From assembly GCF_009835145.1 (NCBI RefSeq), contig NZ_APKE01000014.1, positions 248,001 to 312,000 of the forward strand: a stretch of DNA of 64,000 nt. Direction: 5' to 3'. Shown piece after piece: positions 18,105 to 27,322 of this stretch. The position numbers were made by a program, and so were the translations under genes. The notes beneath the pieces are model-generated. The model made no database searches. It worked only from the letters and a program-made list of their open reading frames with translations, and was not told the DNA's origin. The stretch's first letter is position 1. The number at the start of each line of letters is the position of its first letter. Origin of the DNA: Profundibacterium mesophilum KAUST100406-0324 (GTDB lineage: Bacteria > Pseudomonadota > Alphaproteobacteria > Rhodobacterales > Rhodobacteraceae).

Positions 18105-21100
18105 ATGGCATACCAGACCCGGGGGCGCGATCCGCTCTTCGACAGCAAGACCCAAGCCGCGCTGGAACGCCGTGGCAAGGAGCTGCTCGGTATCACGCTG
18201 ATCGGCCTCGGGGTGGCCTGCGCGCTGATGCTGGGATCCTACGTGCCCGACGACACCGGATGGATGAGCGCCTCGGCCGAGCCCGCGCGCAACCTGCTGG
18301 GCCGACTGGGCGCCTCGATCGCCTCGCCCCTTTTCGTCATCGTCGGCTACGGCGCCTGGGGGATCGCGGCGACGCTCCTGGTCTGGGGCGCGCGGTTCCT
18401 CATCCACAATGGCGAGGAGCGCGCGGCGGGCCGCATCATCTTCGCCCCGATGGGGATCGCGCTGCTCTCGGTCTACGCCTCGACGCATGTGCCCGGCGCG
18501 GGCTGGACCCATTCCTTCGGGCTCGGCGGGCTCTTCGGGGACACGGTGCTGGGCGCCATACTGGGGCTGGTGCCGCTGAGCGCGGCCACGGGGCTCAAGA
18601 CGATGGCGCTGGTGACGGCGGCGGCGGCCCTGACCATGGGGCTCTTCGTCTTCGGCTTTTCGAGCGGCGACATGCGGCGCTTCGGGCGCTGGCTGCTGCG
18701 CGGCGTCCTGCTGAGCTATCTCGCGGTCATGAACCTCCTCGGGCGCGGCGGTCACGGATTGGCGCGTGGCCTCGCGACGGGGGCAGGGGGCGCCTTGCGT
18801 GCAGGACAGTCGCGCCGCGAGGCACGCCGCTCGGCGCGTGCGCAGCAGTCCCGCCACGGCGATGACGACGAGCGCCTCTTCGACGGCGCATCGCGAAGCC
18901 GGCGCGAGATATCGCGCGGACGCGGTGCCGTGCCGCCGGCACCGGAGGATGATTTCGATCCGTTCGATACCGGCGATGACGGGTTCCATATCGAGCCGGC
19001 ACGGGGCGATGCATCGGGGCACCCGCCGAAGCGCCGCCCGGGTTTCCTGGGGAGACTGCTCGCCCGGCGCAGCGCGTCTGGGTCCGAACTGTCGCTGGAC
19101 GAGCCGCTCGAAGATGACGGCGAGATCGACGCCGATGACGGCAGCGACCGGATCAAGGCCAAGATCGCAGACGTGATCCGCGCCCGCATGCGCGCCGCGC
19201 CGATCCTGACCGCCGGCGCGGCCGGTCAGCGCACCGAGCCGCCCGTGGCCCGGCGCCACCCGCGCGGCCCGGCCCCGATGATCCTGACCAAGGCGCAGGT
19301 GCCGCCGCTGCGTGCCGACATGCCCCTCGGCCGCACGCAGGATGCGCCGGCCGACCCGGAATCGGCCGAGATCGCGGCGCGGACGATGGCGGCGCCCCGC
19401 CAGGACGATGTCCGGCAGCCGGGGGTGCAATTCGCCCCCCGCCAGGCCGAACATGTCGGCCCGCTCTTCGGCGGCGCGGCAGAGGAGGACCGGGATCCCG
19501 CGGACGATCTGTGGGAAGATGGCGGCGCGGCCCGCGAGGCCATGGACATGGACGTGGACGCGCAGGGGAGCGACGGATCGCTGCCCGAGCCCGAGCTGGT
19601 CACGCCCTCCGCGGCGCCGGCCTCCCCGAGCTTCAACAGCAGCCGCGAGCTGTCCCGCACCGTGGTTCAGAAGCCGGTGCGCAAGCCCGTTGCCCCGACC
19701 GTCGCCCCGCCGGCCGCCACGGCCGACGATACCGCGCGGATGCGCGATCTGGAGCGGCCCGAGGCCGATTACGTCTCCCCGCCCCTCGAGCTTCTGACCA
19801 ATCCCAGCACGATCGAGCGGCTGCACCTGAGCGACGAGGCGCTCGAGGAGAATGCAAGGATGCTCGAGGCGGTGCTCGACGATTACGGCGTGAAGGGCGA
19901 GATCGTCAGCGTCCGGCCCGGCCCCGTCGTCACCATGTACGAGCTGGAACCCGCGCCGGGCCTCAAGGCGAGCCGCGTGATCGGGCTGGCCGACGATATC
20001 GCCCGCTCGATGTCGGCGCTCTCGGCGCGTGTATCCACCGTTCCGGGCCGCTCGGTCATCGGGATCGAGCTGCCCAACGAGAAGCGCGAGATGTGCGTGC
20101 TGCGCGAAGTGCTCGCGGCGCAGGATTTCGGGGACAGCACGATGCAGCTGCCCCTGGCGCTGGGCAAGGATATCGGCGGCGATCCGGTCGTCGCGAACCT
20201 TGCCAAGATGCCCCACCTGCTGATCGCGGGCACCACCGGCTCGGGCAAGTCCGTCGCCATCAACACGATGATCCTGAGCCTTCTCTACAAGCTCAGTCCC
20301 GAGGAATGCCGCCTCATCATGATCGACCCCAAGATGCTGGAGCTGTCGGTCTATGACGGCATCCCGCATCTGCTCTCCCCGGTCGTCACCGATCCCAAGA
20401 AGGCGGTCGTCGCGCTGAAATGGGTCGTGGGCGAGATGGAAGACCGCTACCGCAAGATGTCGAAGATGGGCGTGCGCAACATCGAGGGTTACAACGGCCG
20501 GGTGCGCGAGGCGCTGGCCAAGGACGAGATGTTCAGCCGCACGGTGCAGACCGGCTTCGACGACGAGACCGGGGAGCCGGTATTCGAGACCGAGCAGATC
20601 AAGCCCGAGGTGCTGCCCTTCATCGTGGTCATCGTCGACGAGATGGCCGACCTGATGATGGTTGCCGGCAAGGAGATCGAGGCCTGCATCCAGCGCCTCG
20701 CGCAGATGGCGCGTGCCTCCGGCATCCACCTCATCATGGCGACGCAGCGCCCCTCGGTCGATGTCATCACCGGCACCATCAAGGCCAACTTCCCCACCCG
20801 GATCTCCTTCCAGGTCACATCCAAGATCGACAGCCGCACCATCCTGGGCGAGCAGGGCGCCGAGCAGCTTCTGGGCATGGGCGACATGCTCTACATGGCC
20901 GGCGGCTCCAAGATCACGCGCGTGCACGGACCCTTCTGTTCGGATGAGGAGGTCGAGGAGATCGTCACCTACCTCAAGCAGTTCGGGCCGCCCGATTACA
21001 TGTCCGGCGTGGTCGAGGGCCCCGATGACGACAAGAGCAGCGATATCGACGCGGTGCTCGGCCTTGGCGGCGGCGAGGGCGCGACGGGCGACGATGCGCT

Positions 21101-21284
21101 CTATGACCAGGCGGTGGCGATCGCGATCAAGGACCGCAAATGCTCGACCTCCTACATCCAGCGCAAGCTGGCCATCGGTTACAACAAGGCCGCCCGGCTG
21201 GTCGAGCAGATGGAGGATGAGGGCGTGGTCAGCTCGGCCAACCATGTCGGCAAGCGCGAGATCCTGGTGCCGGAGCCGCAGTGA
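18105..21284 (+). CDS. ftsK: DNA translocase FtsK
   Basis: A 1059-residue divisome protein that pumps chromosome ends through the septum. The N-terminal part (about 25-210) holds four hydrophobic segments. A long acidic and proline-rich linker (about 215-550) follows, then the RecA-like motor with Walker A GTTGSGKS at 709-716 and Walker [13 protein letters not shown] near 843-855. The C-terminal winged-helix gamma domain (about 990-1059, with [12 protein letters not shown]) reads KOPS and contacts XerD. Length is within the normal range for FtsK. A terminator follows 26 bases after the stop. Confidence 0.97.
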   Translation: MAYQTRGRDPLFDSKTQAALERRGKELLGITLIGLGVACALMLGSYVPDDTGWMSASAEPARNLLGRLGASIASPLFVIVGYGAWGIAATLLVWGARFLIHNGEERAAGRIIFAPMGIALLSVYASTHVPGAGWTHSFGLGGLFGDTVLGAILGLVPLSAATGLKTMALVTAAAALTMGLFVFGFSSGDMRRFGRWLLRGVLLSYLAVMNLLGRGGHGLARGLATGAGGALRAGQSRREARRSARAQQSRHGDDDERLFDGASRSRREISRGRGAVPPAPEDDFDPFDTGDDGFHIEPARGDASGHPPKRRPGFLGRLLARRSASGSELSLDEPLEDDGEIDADDGSDRIKAKIADVIRARMRAAPILTAGAAGQRTEPPVARRHPRGPAPMILTKAQVPPLRADMPLGRTQDAPADPESAEIAARTMAAPRQDDVRQPGVQFAPRQAEHVGPLFGGAAEEDRDPADDLWEDGGAAREAMDMDVDAQGSDGSLPEPELVTPSAAPASPSFNSSRELSRTVVQKPVRKPVAPTVAPPAATADDTARMRDLERPEADYVSPPLELLTNPSTIERLHLSDEALEENARMLEAVLDDYGVKGEIVSVRPGPVVTMYELEPAPGLKASRVIGLADDIARSMSALSARVSTVPGRSVIGIELPNEKREMCVLREVLAAQDFGDSTMQLPLALGKDIGGDPVVANLAKMPHLLIAGTTGSGKSVAINTMILSLLYKLSPEECRLIMIDPKMLELSVYDGIPHLLSPVVTDPKKAVVALKWVVGEMEDRYRKMSKMGVRNIEGYNGRVREALAKDEMFSRTVQTGFDDETGEPVFETEQIKPEVLPFIVVIVDEMADLMMVAGKEIEACIQRLAQMARASGIHLIMATQRPSVDVITGTIKANFPTRISFQVTSKIDSRTILGEQGAEQLLGMGDMLYMAGGSKITRVHGPFCSDEEVEEIVTYLKQFGPPDYMSGVVEGPDDDKSSDIDAVLGLGGGEGATGDDALYDQAVAIAIKDRKCSTSYIQRKLAIGYNKAARLVEQMEDEGVVSSANHVGKREILVPEPQ

Positions 21285-21310
21285 GCGGCGCGCCATTCCC
21301 GCCCGCCAGA

Positions 21311-21339
21311 AGGGTCCCGCCGGTGCGGGGCCCTTTTTT
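21311..21339 (+). terminator. Intrinsic terminator of ftsK
   Basis: A 10-bp stem AGGGTCCCGC/GCGGGGCCCT (one T-G pair) with loop CGGT is followed by a run of six T residues (counting the last stem base). Confidence 0.9.
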
Positions 21340-21454
21340 CATTGGGCCCGTCGCGCGATAACATGCCGCTGATATTGCCCCTCGGTGGCATGGCGGGTCA
21401 TGGAGCCTTATATCAGCGTCATCACCACGACGCCCCTTGCACAAGGACCGCCAC

Positions 21455-22069
21455 ATGAACCGCAGACATTTCCTCGCCACGGCCGGTGCCGCCGCCATTG
21501 CCGCCGTCATCGGCGGACCGGCCGCCGCCGCTCCCTTGTCCCTCTCGGAGATCTCGTCCTATTTCAACGGCCTGCAGACGGCGCAGTCCGACTTCACCCA
21601 GATCAACAATGACGGGACGATCGCGACCGGAACGCTCGTGATCCAGCGGCCGGGGCGGATGCGCTTCGATTACAACCCGCCCGAGGAGACGCTGGTCATG
21701 GCCGGCGGCGGGCAGGTGGCGATCTTCGACGCCCGCTCGAACAGCAAGCGTCCCGAGCAGTATCCGCTGTCGCAGACGCCGCTCAACCTCATCCTCGAGC
21801 GCAATGTCGATCTGGGGCGGCGGGGCATGGTGGTCGGGCATCGCCAGGACGGTGCCAAGACGATCGTCGTCGCGCAGGACCCCGAACGGCCCGAGAACGG
21901 CAAGATCGACCTCGTCTTCACCGGCAATCCGGTGCAGCTGCGTCAATGGGTCGTGACGGACGGATCGGGAAGCCAGACGACGGTCATCCTGGGCGATCTG
22001 CGCCGGACCGGCACGCCGCCCTCTCGGCTCTTCAACATTACTGGCGAGATACAGCGCCGGGGCGGCTGA
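21455..22069 (+). CDS. lolA: Outer-membrane lipoprotein carrier protein LolA
   Basis: A 204-residue periplasmic carrier that ferries lipoproteins from LolCDE to the outer membrane. The signal peptide begins MNRRHFLATAG, a Tat-like twin-arginine pattern, and ends near residue 26 (AAA before PLSL). The mature part has the LolA start LSEISSYFNGLQTAQSDFTQ, the RPGRMRFDYNPP block that lines the lipid pocket, and NPLN-like QTPLNLIL. The start is the ATG at 21455 after AAGGA. It may be in the ftsK transcription neighbourhood but lies beyond the ftsK terminator. Confidence 0.92.
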   Translation: MNRRHFLATAGAAAIAAVIGGPAAAAPLSLSEISSYFNGLQTAQSDFTQINNDGTIATGTLVIQRPGRMRFDYNPPEETLVMAGGGQVAIFDARSNSKRPEQYPLSQTPLNLILERNVDLGRRGMVVGHRQDGAKTIVVAQDPERPENGKIDLVFTGNPVQLRQWVVTDGSGSQTTVILGDLRRTGTPPSRLFNITGEIQRRGG

Positions 22070-22078
22070 CGGCGCCTT

Positions 22079-22117
22079 GCGGGCGGGGGCGGCCATCGGC
22101 GCGCCGCCCCCGCCCGC
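22079..22117. repeat. 15-bp perfect inverted repeat between convergent genes
   Basis: Arms at 22079-22093 and 22103-22117 are exact reverse complements with a 9-base loop, lying between the ends of lolA and the transglycosylase gene. No T run follows on either strand, so it may act as a bidirectional barrier or RNA-protecting hairpin rather than a classic terminator. Confidence 0.65.
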
Positions 22118-22128
22118 GGGGCCAAGGC

Positions 22129-22716
22129 TCAGGCGCGCCCGCAGGCCCGCAGTTGCGAATCATAGCGCAGCGCCCGCGACTGCACGCGGCCCGCCACCCG
22201 CAGCAGCCAGGGCTTGGCGTTGTAGCTGCCGCGCGCGAAGCCGCCGCGCCCTTCGTGATAGGCGAGATACTGGTTGTGCGCATCGTATTTCGCGATGCCG
22301 AGCCGCTGGTTCGTCTGGTGCATGTACCAGCCCATGAAATCGGTGGCGTCGTCGATATCGTCGCGCTTGGCGCGGCGGTTGTTGGTGGCAACCTTGTACT
22401 CGTCCCAGGTGCCGTCGAGCGCCTGGCTATAGCCGTAGGCCGAGCTTTGCCGCCCCATCGGGATGACCCCGAGCGTGTAGCGCAGGGGCGTGCGCGCATT
22501 GCCAATGAACTTCGATTCCTGGTGAATCGTGGCCATCTGGACCGAGACGGGAATGCCCCAGCGACGTTCCGACCGGCGCATCGCCTTGAGATACTTGGGA
22601 CGCTCGTCGACGATCGAACATGCGTTGTTGAGGTCTCGGGGCGCCGCGTAATTTCCATTTCCGCCGCAGCTTGCGACGAGCATGAGAAGGATCAGGGCGC
22701 GAAGGGGTCTGCTCAT
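22129..22716 (-). CDS. Lytic transglycosylase SLT-domain lipoprotein
   Basis: A 195-residue lipoprotein. The signal peptide ends in VASC with the lipidated Cys at 17. The catalytic Glu is E67 in IHQESKF, followed by GYSQALDGTW (about 115-124), the peptide-clamping block of goose-type/SLT lysozyme folds, and the YHEGRGGF block. Lytic transglycosylases cut the MurNAc-GlcNAc bond to leave anhydro ends during growth or machinery insertion. The lack of an extra repeat domain makes it a minimal EmtA-like form. It lies downstream of the AEC carrier gene on the same strand with an 80-base gap. Confidence 0.88.
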   Translation of the reverse strand: MSRPLRALILLMLVASCGGNGNYAAPRDLNNACSIVDERPKYLKAMRRSERRWGIPVSVQMATIHQESKFIGNARTPLRYTLGVIPMGRQSSAYGYSQALDGTWDEYKVATNNRRAKRDDIDDATDFMGWYMHQTNQRLGIAKYDAHNQYLAYHEGRGGFARGSYNAKPWLLRVAGRVQSRALRYDSQLRACGRA

Positions 22717-22795
22717 CTGCCTCTCGCTTTTTCTTGGGTTTTGCCAGCAAGAATATCGAAGATCGCGGCCGGGTGGAAACGCAAATCCCGCCGGT

Positions 22796-23677
22796 TCACA
22801 TCACAATTGCCAAGATGAGCGGAAGCGCGGCGACCGAGAGCAGGGTCGAGACGACGACCAGTCCCGCGACGGCATCGGCATCGGCGCCATATTTCTCGGC
22901 CAGAAGGTAGCTCGTGACCGCGACGGGCGTCGCGATCTGCAGCACCAGAACGGCGAAGGCCACGGGGGGCAGGTCGAACCAGCGCCCCACGCCCCAGGCG
23001 ATGGCGGTGCACAGTGCGACCTTGATCGCCGAGAGGATCGCGGCCTGGCTCAGCCGCGCCGGGCTCAGCCGGGCCACCGCCACGCCCAGCGTGATCAGCA
23101 TGAGGGGAATCGCCATCTGCCCGATCAGCTCGAGCGTGTTGGTCATGAAGCGCGGTGTCTGCCAGCCCTGCCACAGGAAAAGCCCGCCCAACAGCGTCGC
23201 GCTCACCATCGGCTCGCGGAATACCTTGGTGATCGAGCCGCCCCCGGAAACCAGCCATATGCCAGCGGTGAAGGAATAGATGCCCATGATCGCGAAAATC
23301 ACCACGGCATAACCCAGCCCGTCATCGCCGAAGGCAAAGAGGGCGAGTGGAAGTCCCAGATTGCCGGTATTGCCATAGATCAGGGGAGCCAGGTAGGTCC
23401 GGATCTCGAGCTTGAAGAGCAGCACCAGTGCCAGCATCGCCGCGGTCACGGCCGCGTAGGTCACCACCGTCGCGAGGGTGACGGTGGTCAGGGCGGCGGG
23501 CGTGATCTCCGTCTGCATGAGTGCGACGAAGATCAGGCAGGGCACCGAAAGGGTCATCGCGATGCGGGTGACGAACTGGATGCGGTATTCGTGCCCGAGC
23601 TTCACCCAGATGTAGCCGATCGCCGCGAGGAGGAAGACAGGGGCGACGACTTCGGCGACCTTGAGGAGGAGGTTCAC
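22796..23677 (-). CDS. AEC-family transporter (auxin efflux carrier-like)
   Basis: A 293-residue integral membrane protein with about eight to ten hydrophobic segments and the AEC hallmark YGNTGNLGLPLALFAFG near 100-116, the crossover helix region. Bacterial AEC carriers move malate, malonate or other organic anions; the substrate is not predictable. The start is a GTG at 23677 preceded by AAAGGAAAC at good spacing. It is divergent from hspQ. Confidence 0.9.
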   Translation of the reverse strand: MNLLLKVAEVVAPVFLLAAIGYIWVKLGHEYRIQFVTRIAMTLSVPCLIFVALMQTEITPAALTTVTLATVVTYAAVTAAMLALVLLFKLEIRTYLAPLIYGNTGNLGLPLALFAFGDDGLGYAVVIFAIMGIYSFTAGIWLVSGGGSITKVFREPMVSATLLGGLFLWQGWQTPRFMTNTLELIGQMAIPLMLITLGVAVARLSPARLSQAAILSAIKVALCTAIAWGVGRWFDLPPVAFAVLVLQIATPVAVTSYLLAEKYGADADAVAGLVVVSTLLSVAALPLILAIVM

Positions 23678-23764
23678 AGACTGTTTCCTTTAAAAGCTGG
23701 CGATCTGCATGGACAATACATGCATGGAACGGCTAGAAAAGAAGCCGCGGAAAAGGATTAAGCC

Positions 23765-24091
23765 ATGTTGAAATCGCGCGCGAGATATCATCTGGGCCAG
23801 ATCGTGAGGCATCGGAAACATCCCTTCAGAGGGGTGGTCTTCGACGTGGATGCCATGTTCGCAAATACCGACGAGTGGTATGACGCGATCCCCGAGGACA
23901 GCCGGCCGTCGAAGGATCAGCCCTTCTATCATCTGCTCGCCGAGAACGAGCAGAGCTACTACGTCGCCTATGTCTCGGAGCAGAACCTGGTGGCCGATTA
24001 TTCCGGCGAGCCGGTGGATCATCCCGACCTTCCGGATCTCTTCGGAGACCTGACCGATGGCGCCTACCCGCTGCAGGTCCAGCTGAACTGA
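23765..24091 (+). CDS. hspQ: Heat shock protein HspQ
   Basis: A 108-residue protein matching HspQ/YccV: ARYHLGQIVRHRKHPFRGVVFDVD near the N-terminus (positions 6-29), a WYDAIP block and the QPFYHLLAENEQSYYVAYVSEQNL core (52-75). In E. coli HspQ binds hemimethylated DNA and acts as an adaptor that enhances Lon proteolysis. The length is typical. Its stop abuts the stop of the converging rhodanese gene with no base between them. Confidence 0.95.
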   Translation: MLKSRARYHLGQIVRHRKHPFRGVVFDVDAMFANTDEWYDAIPEDSRPSKDQPFYHLLAENEQSYYVAYVSEQNLVADYSGEPVDHPDLPDLFGDLTDGAYPLQVQLN

Positions 24092-24499
24092 TCATGCCTC
24101 GGGCGCGACCGTCCCGGTCGCCTCGATAGGGCCGCCCGTGGCCTTCCAGGCCGTGAACCCGCCCTCGAGTTCCGCCACGTTCCCAAGCCCCATCGCCTGC
24201 AGGTCGCGCGCCGCGAGCGCCGAGCGCCACGAGCTTGCGCAGTAAAGGACGATCTGCACGGGCCGTGCCAGGATCGGCTTGTGGTAAGGGCTCTGCGGGT
24301 CGACCCAGAATTCCAGCATGCCGCGCGGCGCGTGGAAGGCACCCGGAATCCGGCCCTCCCGGTCGATCTCGCGCCGGTCCCTGATATCGACCAGAAGCAT
24401 GTCGGCCGCGTCCAGGCGGGCCCGAACCTCGGCGGCGCTCAGGCTGGTGATCGCGGCCTTGGCATCGGCCACGAGGGTGCTGACGGGGGTTATCGGCAT
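24092..24499 (-). CDS. Rhodanese-like sulfurtransferase
   Basis: A 135-residue single rhodanese domain. Catalytic Cys87 lies in the loop YCASSWRSA, where a persulfide forms, after the LLVDIRDRREIDREGRIPGA block (36-55). Such proteins carry sulfane sulfur or detoxify thiosulfate, cyanide or sulfide; the loop alone does not say which. There is no signal peptide, so it is cytoplasmic. It sits 41 bases beyond the gamma-glutamyltransferase-like gene on the same strand, a possible two-gene unit with a thiol theme. Confidence 0.88.
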   Translation of the reverse strand: MPITPVSTLVADAKAAITSLSAAEVRARLDAADMLLVDIRDRREIDREGRIPGAFHAPRGMLEFWVDPQSPYHKPILARPVQIVLYCASSWRSALAARDLQAMGLGNVAELEGGFTAWKATGGPIEATGTVAPEA

Positions 24500-24540
24500 G
24501 ATCCTGGGTCTCCGGAGTGGGGCGGCGTCTTGCGTTCATG

Positions 24541-26118
24541 TCAGTATCCAAGCGCGCAGCCGTCCTTGCGCGGATCGGATGCCCCCTCGAGAATGCCGCT
24601 ATCGGGGTCGATGCGAATGGCCTGGGCGCCGCCGATCGGGGAGGGGCTCACGGTGACCGTGTGACCGCGCCCGGCAAGATCGGCCCGCACGGCATCGCTG
24701 TATCCACGCTCGACGCGCAACTCGCCGGCATCGAAGAAGCAGCGCGGCATGTCGATGGCATCCTGCGGCGTCATGCCGAAATCGGCGAGATTGCTGACGA
24801 AACGGGCATGACCCGTCGCCTGGTAGGCGCCGCCCATCACTCCGAACGGCGCGAGAAGCCTGCCCTTTCGGCGCAGCATGGCCGGAATGATCGTGTGCAT
24901 CGGACGCTTGCCGCCCCCCGCCTCGTTCGGATGGCCGGCTTCGAGCGAAAAGCCTGCGCCGCGATTGTGCATCAGGACCCCGAAGCGTTCGGAGGCGATA
25001 CCGGAGCCGAAGGGGTGGAAGATCGAGTAGATCAAGGAAACCGCCATGCGGTCCCTGTCCACCACGGTGATGTAGACGGTGTCGCGGTGAACCTGCTCGG
25101 AGAGCTGCGCCGGGGCGCTCATGGCGCGGCCGGGATCGATCAGCGCGGCAAGGGCGCCGGCGGTGTGCGGGCTCAGAAGGTGATCGAGACGCGTGCCGCC
25201 ATCGGCGATGAAGCGGTTGCGCGCGTCATAGGCGAGCTTCGTCGCCTCCGCCTCGAGATGCGCGCGCTCGGCCCCGACGGGATCGAGCGAGGCGATGTCG
25301 AAATGCGACAGGATGTTCGCCAGGAGGATGGCCGCCGCGCCCTGGCCGTTGGGCGGATGCTCGACAAGCTCGTAGGGGCCGTAATTCCCGGCGATCGGGT
25401 TCTCGTAGGTGCTCTGCGTCGCGGCGAAATCCTCGAGCGTGTGGCTGCCGCCGGCGGCGCGCAGGCAGGCGACCATATCCTCCGCCGCCGCACCTTCATA
25501 GAAGCCGGCGCGCCCCTCGGTCGCGATGAGCGTCAGCAGTTCCGCGGTCATCGGCGCGCGGAACATCTGTCCCGCCCGGGGCGGCGCGCCGTCCAGCAGA
25601 TATCGGCGTTTCGCCTCGCCGCCGAGCGCGTCCCGGTGCATGGCCCAGTCGAACGCGGTGCGCGGTGCGACCGGAACGCCGGCACGGGCGTAATGGACGG
25701 CCGGCGCGAGCGCGCTGGCAAGCCCCATCCGGCCCCAATCCTCCGAAAGCCGGCAGAAGGCGTCGACCGCGCCGGGCACTGTGACGGATGCCGCCTCGCG
25801 CAGTGGCATGACCGTGTGGCCTTGCGTGCGCAATGCGTCGGGGTCGAGCGCGGCCGGACCGCGCCCCGATCCGTTCAGCGCGACGATCCGGTCCTCTCCG
25901 GGCGGGGTGAGAAGCACGAAGCAGTCACCGCCGAGCCCGGTCATCTGCGGCTCGCAGATCCCCAGAAGCACCGCGCCCGCGATGGCGGCATCGACCGCGT
26001 TTCCCCCCGCCTCGAGCATCTGCACCGCCACCTTCGCGGCCAGGGGGTGCGAGGTCGCGCACATGCCATTCTCGGCAAAGACGGCCGAGCGGCCGGGAAG
26101 CTGGAAGTCGCGTGGCAT
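24541..26118 (-). CDS. Gamma-glutamyltransferase-family protein, apparently cytoplasmic
   Basis: A 525-residue Ntn-hydrolase precursor of the GGT family. The likely autocleavage nucleophile is Thr347 in RDTVYITVVD, aligning with the TTHYSVVD block of classical GGT, which would give chains of about 346 and 179 residues. FGSGIASERFGVLMHN and GGGKRPMHTIIPAM mark the small-chain substrate region. There is no signal peptide, unlike periplasmic glutathione-cleaving GGT, so it may act inside on glutathione conjugates or another gamma-glutamyl or acyl amide (YwrD-like). The ATG at 26118 starts MPRDFQLPGRS. Confidence 0.85.
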   Translation of the reverse strand: MPRDFQLPGRSAVFAENGMCATSHPLAAKVAVQMLEAGGNAVDAAIAGAVLLGICEPQMTGLGGDCFVLLTPPGEDRIVALNGSGRGPAALDPDALRTQGHTVMPLREAASVTVPGAVDAFCRLSEDWGRMGLASALAPAVHYARAGVPVAPRTAFDWAMHRDALGGEAKRRYLLDGAPPRAGQMFRAPMTAELLTLIATEGRAGFYEGAAAEDMVACLRAAGGSHTLEDFAATQSTYENPIAGNYGPYELVEHPPNGQGAAAILLANILSHFDIASLDPVGAERAHLEAEATKLAYDARNRFIADGGTRLDHLLSPHTAGALAALIDPGRAMSAPAQLSEQVHRDTVYITVVDRDRMAVSLIYSIFHPFGSGIASERFGVLMHNRGAGFSLEAGHPNEAGGGKRPMHTIIPAMLRRKGRLLAPFGVMGGAYQATGHARFVSNLADFGMTPQDAIDMPRCFFDAGELRVERGYSDAVRADLAGRGHTVTVSPSPIGGAQAIRIDPDSGILEGASDPRKDGCALGY

Positions 26119-26364
26119 GTCGATGGCTCCGCTTTCATGTCAGAGCCGACACTAGGCGGGCAGATCGACCATGCAACAGGTTTCTGGGGATGGCGGCCAG
26201 AGCCGCGGAAGGGATCGGGGGGAATGGCCCGCGCAGCGCCGCCGCAGGCATGGGCCGCCGCGCCGTCGAGCATCGCGGGCCGCCCCGTGCATGCACGGGG
26301 CAGGGCTAGGCCAAGTGAGTGCCGCGACAGGATCCTGCGCGGCAGGAGAGCGCTGCGCTGAGGG

Positions 26365-26886
26365 TCAGGCGGGCAATCCGTCCCTGCAACGTAGGAGCAT
26401 CATGCGAAATCTGAGGCAATTGCAGCCACCGGTACGCACATAGCTCAGATCGTTCGCGAGGCTTCTGATTAGGAACCAGCCATATCCCCCTTCGGGGCAC
26501 AGGATGGGTTCCGCATCGGGGTCGCGTTTCTGGCCGCCCGGAAGGCAGCTTCGGGGAAAGGTCCGCCCGTAATCGCGCACCTCGCACAAGAGCGCCTCGC
26601 CGGTGCCGTCGGGGCCGTGGCGAATGCGCAGGTCGATGACGCCGCCGGGATCGCCGCGATAGGCATGTTTGACGATATTGGTCAGGACCTCTGCCAGGAC
26701 GAGTTCGACCGAACTTGCGTCATCGTGCGACAGGCACAACGGCTCCAGCCCTGCGAGGGAGCGGCCCAGCGCGGCACGCACGCTCAGAAGCGAGGCCGAG
26801 AAGACCAGGCGCAGCTCCGGCTGCACCATCGCATGCCAGTCGCCGGCGAGACGGCCCGCCGCCGGCAGGGGAGGGTCAGCACGCAT
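26365..26886 (-). CDS. RsbW-like anti-sigma/serine kinase, HATPase domain
   Basis: A 173-residue GHKL ATPase of the anti-sigma-factor kinase kind. The N box is ELVLAEVLTNIVKHAY, a G1-like DYGRTF follows, and the G2 box is GGYGWFLIRSL. There is no dimerisation helix or phospho-accepting His, so it is not a sensor kinase. RsbW relatives bind a sigma factor or other target and phosphorylate a STAS antagonist. The ATG at 26886 starts inside the upstream STAS gene (11-base overlap), so the pair is coupled. No sigma factor or PP2C phosphatase is adjacent, so the target is unknown. Confidence 0.85.
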   Translation of the reverse strand: MRADPPLPAAGRLAGDWHAMVQPELRLVFSASLLSVRAALGRSLAGLEPLCLSHDDASSVELVLAEVLTNIVKHAYRGDPGGVIDLRIRHGPDGTGEALLCEVRDYGRTFPRSCLPGGQKRDPDAEPILCPEGGYGWFLIRSLANDLSYVRTGGCNCLRFRMMLLRCRDGLPA

Positions 26887-27238
26887 GGGCGCGCCCGTCC
26901 GGCACTTCGGAGGCCAGGGCGGCATCAGCGCTTTCGTGGATGACGAAGATGGTATCGAGGCATGTGAGGCGGAAGACCTTCGCCACGGCCGGGTTGAGGG
27001 CGGCCAGCTCGAGCCTGCGGTCGGGTGCGATCCGTTTCATCGTGCCGATCACGGCCCCGAGGCCGCTGCTGTCGAGGAAGGTGACCTGCGCGAGGTCGAG
27101 CACCACGCGGGATGGCGCATCGGCGGTCGCCGCCTGCATCACGTCGCGAAACTGCACCGCCGCCGCCGCGTCGATGCGGGCAGCGTTCACGCTGGCGATC
27201 ATCATGGTGCCCTGGGTCCGGGTGGTCACGTCCATCAT
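26876..27238 (-). CDS. STAS-domain anti-anti-sigma factor
   Basis: A 120-residue protein consisting of one STAS domain, with the phosphorylatable DSSGLG loop at residues 56-61 (Ser57/58). STAS antagonists release a sigma factor or other target from their kinase when unphosphorylated. The order antagonist then kinase, with overlap, matches RsbV-RsbW and BtrV-BtrW pairs. The start is the ATG at 27238; another ATG at 27235 is in frame. It is divergent from the thiolase gene. Confidence 0.88.
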   Translation of the reverse strand: MMDVTTRTQGTMMIASVNAARIDAAAAVQFRDVMQAATADAPSRVVLDLAQVTFLDSSGLGAVIGTMKRIAPDRRLELAALNPAVAKVFRLTCLDTIFVIHESADAALASEVPDGRAHAC

Positions 27239-27322
27239 GCTTGTCCTCGGCTGCTCCGAGGTTCAGAAATAAGGCAAGTCGCTTACGAGCTGGTTAAATG
27301 TCGCGGCGGGGAGGAACGGAAA

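Noticed and set aside
16881-21296. Very long open frame (about 1470 codons) on the minus strand opposite the DapC-like gene and ftsK
   Set aside because: It is the antisense shadow of strongly GC3-biased coding sequence, has no family similarity and is dominated by Arg, Gly, His and Asp.
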